Origin: Cloeon dipterum
Lineage: Eukaryota; Arthropoda; Insecta; Ephemeroptera; Baetidae
DNA length: 64,000 nt
Reading direction: 5' to 3'
NCBI RefSeq assembly: GCF_949628265.1
Contig: NC_088788.1
Location: 18,414,001 to 18,478,000, forward strand
The notes below the pieces were generated by a model. That model was not told where the DNA came from, searched no databases, and worked only from the letters and a program-made list of their open reading frames with translations. The translations under genes were made by a program, and so were the position numbers. Shown here piece after piece: positions 1 to 11,400 of this stretch (position 1 is its first letter; every line of letters begins with the position of its first letter).

Positions 1-291
1 ATCGATAGCGCTCTACTGCTGATTTTAATTTCACAAATTCACCAAAATGAGTTTTAAAATTGAGTTCTTAAATTATTTTCAAACAATACGAAACTTAAAA
101 TATTCTCATGTTTATGACAGCCTATTGAAGTGAGGGCAAAGTTGAAAAGTGGACCAATGTTTCTTTTCTCCATGCTTTCTTTTAATTTTGCAATGTATGC
201 AATTAAGTGTGCAATTGTATCAACAAACCATAATGAGATCAGTGGAGATCCATCAATGTCGACCTAAAATTGAGGCGAGATTTCAGCTGAG

Positions 292-552
292 CTACACCAT
301 CGAGGCGACTAGTCCCAAACTGCTGGTCTCGCAGGACGTCACGAACTCCGTCCGCGGTTGACCATCGTCGTCGAGCCCGGCCGAATCGACAGGGGTCCGA
401 GGTACGCAGGAGCAATCGTCCTTTAAATTGACAGCAACTCCTAGCAACCCGTTTTCATCCAGCTCGTTCTCCGTCCGCTCGCAGTCGACCCCTTGACAAC
501 CTGGCAACGCTGCACCTGTGAGACAATCACGTAGAACTAGATGGCACGCCAT
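292..552 (-). CDS. Unrecognised open frame, possible first exon of a divergent gene
   Basis: An 86-residue open frame on the minus strand starts at ATG 552 and ends at 292. It lies in a stretch visibly GC-richer than its surroundings, about 440 bp upstream of the USP22-like start and in the opposite direction. The protein is Cys- and Asp-rich and resembles no family I know. It could be the 5' exon of a gene that continues beyond the left edge, sharing a bidirectional promoter around 555-740. It could equally be chance. No function is proposed. Confidence 0.2.
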   Translation of the reverse strand: MACHLVLRDCLTGAALPGCQGVDCERTENELDENGLLGVAVNLKDDCSCVPRTPVDSAGLDDDGQPRTEFVTSCETSSLGLVASMV

Positions 553-995
553 GTTGGCGTCTGGTTTTTAATTCAAACTGCATTGACTCGCGGGTAAATT
601 TTTAAATATAAATGGCCGCTGCCGCGTTCCCTGCTCCATTTAACCACGTTCATCCCACACGATCCACCCCCACTTCTGCAAATCTGCACCCCAGCAACTT
701 GAGAGCTAGAGTTTGATTGGTGTTCCACCAGGTGGCTTTTTGAATGCAAACGAAGCCAAACGAACGGTCGGCCAGCGTGTTCGTCCAGCTTCGTTTCGCA
801 GATTGTTCTTCACTGTTCACATTGCCCCATTCCCATTACCGGCGCGGCGTTGAACGAAACACGCAGCTGCGGATTGTTTATACCACACCATACGTGAGCT
901 CAATTTCGCACACCGATTTCTCGGCCCTCAACGTGGAAATTTATGTTTATCAGAGTGTTGGTGTTGCAGCCAGGCAGCCACTTTTAGATTCTGAG
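553..995. promoter_or_regulatory. 5' flank and probable promoter/5' UTR of the USP22-like gene
   Basis: This is the DNA directly upstream of the chosen start. An AT-rich element (around 600-612) resembles a TATA-like sequence and precedes a GC-richer stretch. The frame is open back to 744 in phase with the start codon, so part of it could be translated. Nothing else specific is visible. The promoter role is inferred from position. Confidence 0.35.
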
Positions 996-3900
996 ATGGC
1001 AGACGATGGCTGTGTCCATCTCAAGGAGTACAAAAGTGTGAAAGGATTCAGGACGTATCGATTGATTCACGCGTATTTTGTTTCTTGCACATCAGCTGAG
1101 GCTCGCCGACGCAAGGCAAGTTCGCTCCCAGCATTACGCTTTCCCCCTTTTATTATTTTCCCAGAAGACAGGTTTATTAATGGCAACTGGGAACCCTGGG
1201 CAAGCTGAATTCCTCATGAGATGTCCTTGTCTTTGTTTTTATTTTGATTGAGTGGCGTCGTGCAAAATTAGCATTAAAATTAAGGAACGAAAGATGATGT
1301 GCTCCATATTTGGCAAAAGTCTATGTATGGTAAAGGGGGTTTGGAAAATTAAACACACCTCGCGACACTACTTGTTTTAATTTTTATCGCCACGTGTTGG
1401 TTTATTTTCCCGTTTAAATGTAAAATGGAATTCGCATAAACATAAGTATTTCAACGTATATTTTTGGTTTCACATCCTGGTAATGTGCTTGACGGTTAAT
1501 AATGTCGTTTTGTCTGCAAAATTTGAATATTTTTTAGATCTGTATTATTTTCTAACAAATTCAAGGATATTAAATTTGGAAAAAAGAGAAATACTTCTTT
1601 ATTATTTTAATGGGATAATATTTATACATGAGAGTTTTTACTGTAATCAGAAATATTTATTTTGTTAAAATACCATTTTTTATTTTCTTTGTGTTCAGGG
1701 CTTCAAATAAATTTAATTTTGGTTTCCATCGCGGAGGCAAGTTCTGTTCAAGCAGTTTTCTTCTGCTCTCCTCCTGTTGTAATTAGCAGAGCGCAGATTA
1801 CACATCGGGCTTGCGAATTCGCAAGGCATGTGTATTGTGCGGTGCTTGAGAGCTTTGACCTTTTAAGAGCTTACTCCGCGCTAAGTTGCTTCTCCGATTT
1901 TATCTGATGCCGCAAATAATTGTTATCTGTCAGCACTTTCCAACAAATTTAATTTTAAAAATATTTTATTTTTGTGCGTTATTTTATTATAATTTATTTC
2001 CAGGCGGACTCTTGCATTTGCTCAATATGCAACAAACGCGGCCCGCGTTTGCACATCTGCCTGCACTGCATTTACTTTGGCTGCTACTCAGGCCACATCC
2101 AGGAGCACGCTCGCAGGAAGCAGCATCTGCTCGGTAAATCAGCCTCTTCGCTCGCACCGAACATTTTGACCTTGGTCCCTTACCCATTTCTTAGCTCTGG
2201 ACATCAGCCACGGGAGGATCATGTGTTTCGCCTGCGAGGACTACGTTTATGACTCGGATTACGAAAACCAGGCGTGCGAAATTAAGGAGATTTCCAACCG
2301 GAACTTAGGTCTGCCTCACCAGTACAAATCCTGGGAACCGAGCCTGATCGAGCAGGAGCTGCTCCTGGAGCACCCTAGGCGGAAGAGGATTACTCACGAC
2401 TCGACTATAGGTGAATTGTTTTTAAATGTTTTCAAACTGGTCTGACCAGACTGAATCTGCAGGACTGAGGGGGCTGATCAACCTGGGAAACACCTGTTTC
2501 ATGAACTGCATCGTGCAAGCACTCACGCACACCCCTCTCCTTCGAGATTACTTCCTCTCCGACAGACACGTGTGCCAATTCTCTGACAGGCCTGACCACT
2601 GCCTCGTCTGCGAAGTCGCAAGGCTATTTCAGGAGGTTAAAAATTAATCGAATTCGCCCCGTGACTAGAAATTAATGCTCTTTGTTAAACCCTGCCAGTT
2701 TTATTCGGGAAGTCAGGAAGCGCTCACTCTGAATCGACTGCTTCACTTGATCTGGACTCATGCCAGGCACTTGGCTGGCTATGAGCAACAAGATGCTCAT
2801 GAATTTTTTATCGCCACCTTGGACGTTTTGCACAGACACTGCACAGGAGCAAACGCCAACGGCGGCGACTCCAACTCGCACCAGTGCAACTGCATCATAG
2901 ACCAGATTTTCACTGGCGGACTGCAATCTGATGTAGTGTGCACTTCATGCAGGTAAGTGTGAAAGAAAATTGCTTCCAAGAAGAGGCATCAAATTAAATA
3001 TCCAAATTTATAATGAGGGAATTACATAAGAACACTGTAGTTTTTGCAATTTAACTCCTTAGGTAACCTTCAAAAATGATAATTTGCAAGATTCCATATC
3101 ATAATGGACCATCTATATCACTAATTGTTCTGTGAAAAATCTCTTGAACCTTGAACTTGATGGTGAAGGATCTGAAAGATAATTAAAATGAGTTATTATT
3201 GCATCTGTATTGTGATTACTCATCCGCAAAGCTGGCTGACTTACTTAGGGTCACGGGGTCACATAATAAGCTGTCAGTTGCCTTGACTTTGGCAAAGCTG
3301 TGTAAACCACTCCAGCCGCTAGCCTAAAAGAAAAAAATACATATATCCGGGATGCCAAATTTGCTTATGACCTTTGGGCCGTAAACCGCTATCAAATTTC
3401 ACTTCTAAAAATTTGTCGACTGCGCCGGCTGCTGGCAGGAAATTTTGAAAAACTCATGCAGCCAGGTTTCTTGGTAAAAATTGTATAATCCTTAGATTCA
3501 AGAGTGATTTACGGAGATAAAGAAATAAATTTTGCGAAGATCATCCTCAAAAATTGTTACGCGTATTAACCTAATTTGGATCTTACTATTGATGATACAT
3601 ATAAATATATTTAATTATTTTGTCCCGCAAACTTTTTATCCGCATTTTTAAAATTCCCTTTCTTATTTCCAGTGGTGTCTCCACCACCATTGATCCATTT
3701 TGGGACATATCTCTCGATTTGGGGACAACTCCTGCAACTGGAGACACTTCCAAGGTCCCGAAATCCCTGTTAGATTGTTTAGAGCGATTTACCAGGCCAG
3801 AACATCTGGGCTCGTCTGCCAAAATCAAATGCAGTTCCTGCCAGAGCTACCAGGAAAGCACAAAGCAGCTCACCATGAAGAAGCTGCCTGTTGTTGCTAG

Positions 3901-4659
3901 CTTCCATCTCAAGGTAAAATTACGAATCAAGTAGCGAAGACCTACTATAACGTCTTATCGTTTAGCGTTTCGAACACTCCTCAAGATTCCACAAGAAAAT
4001 ATCCTCATTCATTAGTTTCCCTGAACACTTGGACATGACACCGTTCATGTCGCACAGAAGAAACAACAACAATAACAACTCAGACTCGGCTGCCAGCTCT
4101 GGAGCTGACGAACCGTACATCAATGACAACAGGTAAAGGCTCTGCACTCATATAATATTTTCTTTGCTAAAATGTTGTGTTGTGTAGATACTCCTTATTT
4201 GCTGTGATAAATCACGTTGGTACACTGGAGGCTGGACACTACACTGCCTACATCAGACAGCATCGGGACAACTGGTTCAAGTGTGATGATCACATTATAA
4301 CTAAGGCTAACATCAAAGACGTCTTGAATAGCGAAGGGTAAACTTCTAAGTTCAATAATTATTGCTAAAGAATTTGAAGTTTTAGTTATAGTTTTTTTAT
4401 TAATAAATTTATGGAAAAGAGACTTGATTGGTAGCTAAATATTAAAGATTTTTTATAGTTGAAAATAAAAGCTTTTGATGGAGTGAGAATTTTTAGAACA
4501 GAAAAAGATAAAAACAGAGAGATTATATATGAAATTCAAAATAAACAATTCAACTGACGGTTTTTTTTCTCAGAATCAATAAAGTTTTGACTATATTAAT
4601 TTTGGACTGGTTTCAGGTACCTGCTTTTTTACCACAAGCAGTTTCTGGAGTATGAGTAG
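996..4659 (+). CDS. USP22/not: Ubiquitin carboxyl-terminal hydrolase 22-like (Nonstop), SAGA deubiquitinase, 9 exons
   Basis: Exons: 996-1115, 2004-2133, 2195-2410, 2463-2635, 2699-2952, 3673-3913, 3966-4132, 4188-4337, 4617-4659. Phases all join and give about 497 residues, close to the usual USP22 length. Residues ~8-95 form a UBP-type zinc finger (CICSIC, CLHC, HIQEH, CFAC). The peptidase domain starts at [13 protein letters not shown] with catalytic Cys167. The His box is [10 protein letters not shown] (His451), followed by WFKCDD (Asp467/468), and the protein ends [10 protein letters not shown]. From family knowledge, this enzyme removes ubiquitin from histones H2B and H2A as the catalytic subunit of the SAGA DUB module, in the nucleus, and the zinc finger docks the module partners. 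A poly-Asn run (about residues 405-410) is a local insertion. Intron 1 is GC-AG. ATG 996 was chosen because MADDGCVHL aligns with the family N-terminus; an in-frame ATG at 744 would add 84 residues. Confidence 0.96.
1116..2003 (+). other. Intron 1 of the USP22-like gene, GC-AG type
   Basis: The donor after ..CGCAAG reads GCAAGT, the textbook GC-type donor context. The acceptor is TTATTTCCAG. Joining 1115 to 2004 is in phase and restores EARRRK-ADSCIC, which matches the family (EARKRKAKSCIC in vertebrate USP22). The interior is AT-rich, with no supported gene. Confidence 0.85.
2953..3672 (+). other. Intron 5 of the USP22-like gene, carrying a short dispersed repeat
   Basis: This GT-AG intron lies between the exon ending at VVCTSC and the one starting GVSTTIDPF. 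It holds a roughly 70 nt block (3369-3437) that is similar in reverse orientation to a block in a kinesin-gene intron (12146-12213). The rest is AT-rich and featureless. Confidence 0.8.
3369..3437 (+). repeat. Short intronic repeat, copy A
   Basis: This block begins gacctttgggccgt and contains ctatcaaa, tcac, taaaa and a GC-rich end around gccggctgctgg. The same order of blocks occurs on the minus strand at 12146-12213. By eye identity is roughly 70 percent with almost no gaps. It is probably a remnant of an interspersed element. Confidence 0.6.
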
Positions 4660-6138
4660 AAGTGGAGCTTGATTGCTGGAAACGCGTCTCGGGAATTTCA
4701 TTGATCTTCGTTAGCTAGCAGTTATAGGTGTAAATAACAAGTATTTACGCCAGCTTTCTTCATAAACCCCTGGCTGAGAGGAAGCGTGAGAGATTGGTTA
4801 TGCTTATTGTTGATCCACACATTTCCAACCAATGTATTCCTAAAAACAATTAGTTGCATAGAACCGGGGTGTCAATCGCCTGTGGCCACCCCTTAGCGTA
4901 GCAGAAATCAAACAGTTTGTGTCCTTGACGGCGAAATGTGACCACCGAATTCCTTTCTAGTGAGATTGTTCAGTTTAAACACCGCCAAACGATTATCGCA
5001 GATGGTATTTTATACACCGCTTGACAAACTTCCGTTGTTTAGTTTCCTATTGGGGCCAGCTTCAAAAGAGTCAACATTTATTATCTGTCAACCCATTGTT
5101 TCATGTTGTCTGAGCAGTCGCTGCCAAATCCTTTGCTTATCAGTGCTCTTGGCGAAATATAGCTTGTAAGTATCCCTTGTTTACTTTTTAAAGAATGGAG
5201 AAATAATAACGTGGGTCCCGGTGCCGGTTGGGCTGATTAAAAAGAAATCAAGGTTTTGTATAAATATTTGATCCATTGCGTCAGGCAGACAACTCGTTCT
5301 ATTTGCATAACAATTGTAATTGTTTAATGCTACTAGAACTAGACACTTATTTCCTTTCATTGCATTTACACAGATGTGTGCAATATACAATTTTTAAGAC
5401 AGTGTTTGGTAGTTTACTTTTTCAATAGAGCTGGAAGATTTTTACCTCTTTTCGATTTGTGTCACATTAACCTGCTGTTCTGTGATAGAATTACTCTACA
5501 TCTCTGAGATCAATCTCAAGAAATCATTATTTCTTACATTCTTAGTTGAAATGTGTGCTTTTCACCGATGTGCCGATATTTGGCAACCACACTGTTAGGT
5601 GTTGATTGTTTTTCATTAAATCTTTTCAATGTTGGAAAAGGTTCTAGATGAAGTGCATACATTACCAATTAACCAATTGGCAACTCTTGAACACAAAATT
5701 TAGCCGCTTTGCCCTCTTTCAGTTTTCGCATCGATTGTTTTTAACGAAAATAATCTTGTCTGACTTCAGAGTTTTACTGAGAATTTACGGGTGTCCGCTT
5801 AGGTTAGGAAGTTGCCAAAACTAAAATCCATTTCGTACCGTTTTTTAGCTATGGCTTGAAATTGTCAATTAAAAAAATATGTATTCCGATTTCATAATCC
5901 AATGGTGCTTCAAAGATTAAAATAAGTAGAAAAGAAATCCACTGTTTCTTGTGAATGCATTCTTTCATTTCAATTGATCATATTTTTAGAATTCCCATTT
6001 GTTCAATGAAACGAGGTATTGTACAGTGAAAATGGTTCACCTTTTCTCTAACACACGCTAATTTTCGTGAAAATGAATGTAAATAAAACATTGCGATTAC
6101 ATATAATTATGTTTAATTAACCCCAAAATACGTAATAA
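4660..6138. other. Intergenic region between the USP22-like and lectin genes
   Basis: AT-rich DNA between two genes that end tail-to-tail. It must hold the 3' UTRs of both. I see no additional coding frame with family similarity, no clear AATAAA close to either stop, and no structured RNA. Confidence 0.7.
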
Positions 6139-6944
6139 TCATTCACACAACACAGCAGGGTAATTTGAATTCAGATCCTCGCACAACAAGTCCATCCAAC
6201 CACCGGAGGGTTCGAGGAAAACCACACAGGCGTGCTCTGTGTCGTCTAACTGAGGATAATCGTTTGGGATCCAATTGAAATCGGTAATGTCCTCCCCGGT
6301 AGAGGCCCAAAACCATCTGCTGTCCATTGATTTCCTACTCCCGCTTGACCATATCGGTATTTGCGAGGTGCCTATAGAGAGATAATTTTAGATATGTGGT
6401 GCAGCTCGAATTAAATTGCGTTGAGCAACGAACCCGTGTGGTTACTGTTCTGGAACCACTCGTTTAAGTAGCGCTGCTCCTCTTGGGTTTCAAACGAAAC
6501 CAGAGACATATTCATGGCGTGGCAATAGTCCGTCGCCGTATACCAAGTAAACTGCACAAAAATAAATGAAAGAATGCTCAACTGTTTGAACGTCACGTGA
6601 AATAATTGCACTTCACCTCTGAGCTGTCCAAGAAATAAACTTTGCCATTTACGATGATTTCGCCAGTGTAAGCTGGAGGGTCTATAAAAACGTTTTTTTT
6701 ATTGTGAAAACGGAATGAACTTTGAAACGTGATATGAGATATATTATTACCTTCAACTCCAACAGGTGGGCTCCAAGTTGTCCTGCATCCTCCAGTCTGA
6801 AGCAGGAATTTTATTCGAGTAAAATAAAATGTTTCTGTTACAAACAGAAATCATAATTACCAGGCCAGCTTCTGCCCAAAACACCGCGTAGAAATTCAAG
6901 TAAAAGAGAAATAAAAACATTTCAGGAGCTCTACAAGGGGACAT
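6139..6944 (-). CDS. Secreted C-type lectin-like domain protein, 5 exons
   Basis: Exons (minus, in transcript order): 6861-6944, 6751-6796, 6617-6681, 6434-6551, 6139-6371. All junctions are GT-AG and in phase, giving about 181 residues. Residues 1-25 are a hydrophobic signal peptide (FLFLFYLNFYAVFWAEA). One C-type lectin-like domain follows: an early Cys in TGGC, then VYFLDSSEFTWYTATDYC, the ETQEEQ..LNEWF helix, WFWASTGEDITDFNWIPN, and final cysteines in HACVVF, LLCED and VLCE. From family knowledge, these are extracellular carbohydrate- or protein-binding proteins, often used in insect immunity. The usual EPN/QPD and WND calcium-site motifs are replaced by IPN and WMD, so calcium-dependent sugar binding is doubtful. 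Exon 4's donor was chosen to give NHTG-TSQIP in frame. Confidence 0.85.
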
Positions 6945-7792
6945 GTTTGCGAGACTACTGGAAAAATTTAGGGAAGTTGCTTAGATATAAATAGAACATC
7001 TAGCACTAACAGATTAAAAAAAGGTGCAGTATTATTGCGTAAAGCTTATCAAAGCCTTTGAATCACATGCTTTTTTGACAAAAGCATTGGGTGTGTTTTT
7101 TGAGATAATTTATGGATGAGTATATATACTTTAAGATATTTATATAACATTATTTTCAGATATTAAAAAGCGTACATGTTGTATTGTTATCTTTACTATC
7201 TGGAATTAATCGTTAATCCGGTTGATCCCATTAAAACCTTTTATGAAAGGCACCAGTAAACGTTTTACTGCCAGCATTATATGCTGGCGTATATGTGTGC
7301 AATTATTACTAAAGAAACTTTTGCATTAAATATCGTAAATATTGTACTGATATAGACAGATAATATGGTCTTCAATCGTATTTTGTGTATTAAAATTCAG
7401 TACTCTCTCATTGCGAGCAAAAATTTTATAAAAGTGTGCATATATTATGTGTGTCTTCTTTTCTTAATATTATTGTCCGCAGTTTTTTAAAATATTTTTC
7501 GGATGTATAAATTATTTTATGGTTTATATGCATAGAAGGAAGGTCAAAAAGTTAGACTGGATCGTGGTACGTGGTGCCCATATATAACTATGAACACACC
7601 GCGATTATTGCCCTCTTGTCCGGCAGAAGGCCGGCCGGTGTACGCGTGTGGTTCACTTGCGCTCATTATGAGCAACACGCGCCACTTAATCTCCCGTAAC
7701 ATTTAGCATGGGAGCTAATTCCCCTGTGGGTCGGAAAAATCTCAAACTCGGTTTCCCATGATTGTTCGTCAATTATAGAAGAGGATAGGGCA

Positions 7793-7830
<38 letters not shown>

Positions 7831-8497
7831 TTGCCGAATTAAAATTAGAACCAAAAAAAGCACAAATTTTGATTTCCCTTGTTATATCCTTGTGGGAAAA
7901 ATCGAAAAAACAATCGGGTCGTAATAATTGCGGTCTCCTTGGTTCCTAATTTTTTCTATATTTTGTTCCATTTTTTTATGAGAACAAATTATTATTATTA
8001 GAAATTGAAAATTCTCTATTTTTATAAGGTACATCTAGCATTTTTTAACTCTTGCTGCTAATTTAAATTATTTGTTCATATATATTATTTTATCATTTCC
8101 TATAAACAAATTTATTTCTTGCAAAAATTTCACTTCACTTCTTTTGATTTCCCTTGCCGCGTACACCCAACCTTGAGTCTTAATTTGGGTGGGCGAGACG
8201 TTGGCAACACTGGTTGCTTGTTGCTTGAACGGCTGCGCTGGCGCTGTTGTACGTTACGATTCGTTGCTGCACTGCTGCTCCTCCCGCGTCCCGCGAACGC
8301 GAAATTTACCAACTTAAACTTGGATCAACTGTCAGTAGTTGTGTTCTCCACGAAAACAGAGGAATTTTCATTGTCGTCAAATACTCATCATTGGATATGG
8401 CAACTGGGGTGACGCAGGATACGTCGAAAATCAAAATCTTCGTTTGCATCGCTTGATGTTTTTTCTGTGAACTGATCCGGGAAAAATAAGGGCGAAA
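6945..8497. other. Intergenic region, shared upstream of the lectin and CENP-E genes
   Basis: The two flanking genes are divergent, so both promoters should lie here. It is AT-rich except for a GC-richer patch near 7600-7640 and another near 8150-8300 that is probably the kinesin promoter/5' UTR. It contains a (TA)n microsatellite. The short open frames at 8119-8456 have no similarity to known proteins and no good splice into the kinesin start. Confidence 0.6.
7794..7828. repeat. (TA)n microsatellite
   Basis: An uninterrupted TA dinucleotide run of about 17 units, seen directly. Likely length-polymorphic. Confidence 0.95.
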
Positions 8498-11400
8498 ATG
8501 TCGAGCAAAACAGGTGCCGGAAACATCAAGGTTGGGGTTCGTATTCGGCCCATGATTGCTAGGGAGGAAAATGAGCCTCTAAGATGGAAAACCCAAGGGA
8601 ATAGGGTGTCCCGTTTTGATGCCGAGTCGCAGCGACTGTGCAACCACTTGGAGTTCGGTATGTCACATTTTTCTGTCATAAAATTGCACCAAACAACCCT
8701 CACTTAAGCGGTTGTATGAAGGATATTATTGTCGCACAAAATTTATTATTTGCATGATTTGTGAATTTGTTTTAGATCATGTATTTGATGAACGTATTAA
8801 CAACACTGAGATTTTTAATCTGCTCGTCGAGCCTTTGGTGTTGAACGCTGTGAAGGGATTTAACGCCACCATTCTAGCATATGGGCAGACCTCGTCAGGT
8901 ACAAAAATTTCTCAAATCTCTTAATACATAAATATAAGAGTACATAACGAATAATGATTATTACAAAATATATTTCTGATTATTTTTGCATCACGTAGCT
9001 TTGATTGGGATTTTTAAATATTGTTTCTTCTAATATTTTCCAGGAAAAACACATACCATGATTGGCAGTGACACTGACAGGGGCATTGTGCCCTTGACTA
9101 TGCAAAACATATTCACAGCCATTGACAATCTACCTGAGGAACGAAGCTTTCTTCTGGGGTAACTAAAACTATTAATAATCTTACAAATTCATTATGGTAT
9201 CAAAATTTACAGAGTTTCCTTCCTGGAAGTATATAATGAGAAAGTGCGAGATTTGCTGAACCCTGAAAAAAGTGACCTGAAGGTGTTTGAAACCCCAGAT
9301 GGGAGCATTTCAACCGACTGCCATGTTGAAATGGTAAACACGTCCACTCAGATGATTGAGCTGATGGATCAGGGAAATAAGAACAAATCAATCGGCGAGA
9401 CCAACATGAACGACCGCAGCTCTAGATCGCACACCATATTTCGCATTGTAATTTACATCACTGTCTCCCCTAGAAAGTGCAATGCTATAATTTAAATTTT
9501 AATCATGTCTTCAGATGATTGAGAGTCAAGAACAGCAGACCAACGAGGGAGTAGCTCGCGTTTCCCAGATCAATTTGGTTGATCTTGCTGGCTCTGAAAG
9601 GGCCTCCCAGACGGGCGCCACTGGCCAGAGATACAAGGAAGGCTGCGCGATTAATAGATCGCTTCTACAGCTGGGAAATGTGGTGCAGAAGCTCAGTGAG
9701 GATAAGGGGTATTAAATCTATTATATCCTTTTTATGGGCAGTTTGTAATAAGTCTCATTTAGCGAGTTCATTGATTATCGGAGCAGCAAGCTAACTCGCA
9801 TTTTGCAACCGTCGCTCTCGGGAAATGCAAACATTGTCATGATCTGCAACGTCACCCCCTACAGCGCCGACCAGACGGCCAACACTCTGCTGTGAGTAGT
9901 CGGTCAGAAGTTAAGTGCATTGCGTGATGATTTATTCATTTCAGTTTCGCATCTCGAGCCAGCACAATCAAGCTGGATCCGCACCTGAACGAGATCATGG
10001 ACGACGCCACTCTCCTGAAACGCCACACCAAGCGCATTCAAGAGCTGGAAAAAAATCTGCAGGTTTGTCAGACGTCAGTTTTCTTTTTCACTCTGAAAAT
10101 GATTCTCTTTGCAGGAAGCGTCGCTGCTCAAGGAGAGAAATCAGAATTTAGAGAGGGAAATCGAGAAGCTAAAAGACATGCTGATCGTTTCCAGTCTTCC
10201 CTCTTTCAAGGTAAGTTTTATGCCGTTTAAATAAAAAAATCAGCTAATTTAAGCTAAATATTCCCAGCATGACAGACAAAGAGCACTCAGACGCCAAACT
10301 TGGGGTGGTCCAACGCTAAAACTCATGATGGAAACTGCAGGAAATGGTGGGTAATAATTTTGTTAACGACACTTGTACTCATTTTTCAATTTATCGTGTA
10401 GAGTTTGACTTGATTCACTCAGGGCCTGCTACTGGATCAACTCATTCCATTCCTGATGCTAAGAAAGTGTCACTCCCTGATAGCATCACAACCAGAAGTG
10501 ATGACTTCAATGACAGTGTGTGTATGTCGATTGACGAGTTTGACTGTATTCCCCCATTCATCACTTCCAGAGGGTAAGATTTTAGTTCAGCTTTAGTTTT
10601 TTGTTACTTCCAGTTCCAGCAAAAATTTGTCTCAGCTTTCCTGATTGATAAATAACATCATTTTTGTTCACTTATTTTTTGCATAAATCAAATCCGGCTC
10701 AGTTTATTTACAGACTTCAAGGTAGTAAAATTGTTCCCTTATTGTGTATTTAACAAGGAACTTTCTGATTAAACACTTCATTTTTTACATAAGAGGCCAA
10801 TAATGCAATAAATAATAAATAGTAATTAATCAAAAACTTAATTGCACTCTAAAAACTGATAAAATTTGCAAAGTTTTTTAATTATAATATTTTCAACGTT
10901 GCATTATAGTTAACACCTATAAACATGCAATAAATTTGTTATTTAAAAAAATTTAAATAGTTGTCAGCTGTTGAAAAATTCCTCAAAATAAAAATATGCG
11001 GTTTTTTAATACTTATATCTGTCCTGAAGACAACCATTCTATTAATGTAAAATATAAAATAAAAATTCATAAACTTTGATTATTGGTTTAAATTATAATA
11101 TTTTAATATCGGTCTATTCATCTCATCATGTCTGATAAGAAAATACTTTAAATTTTGGAAGGTATGTGGGGTTCCCTTTGAGTTAAGTTGACACTTTGCA
11201 TCTGTTTCTAGCGAGGAAACGCCAACCAAATACAAAACTGAAATTACCAACCTGAAACAGCAACTAGCTGAGAAGTCAGCTGCCACTCCAGTACTCAGAG
11301 GGCGCATCGTCTTGCTTGAGGGAGAACTCGCTCAACAGCAGCACGCAAATATCATGACAGTGGCTGAGCTTGAGAGCAAAATGCAGCGTTTGGAAGTGGA

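Noticed and set aside
8119..8456. Open frames just upstream of the kinesin start as extra N-terminal exon
   Set aside because: The kinesin ATG at 8498 already gives a normal N-terminus and no splice joins these frames to it.
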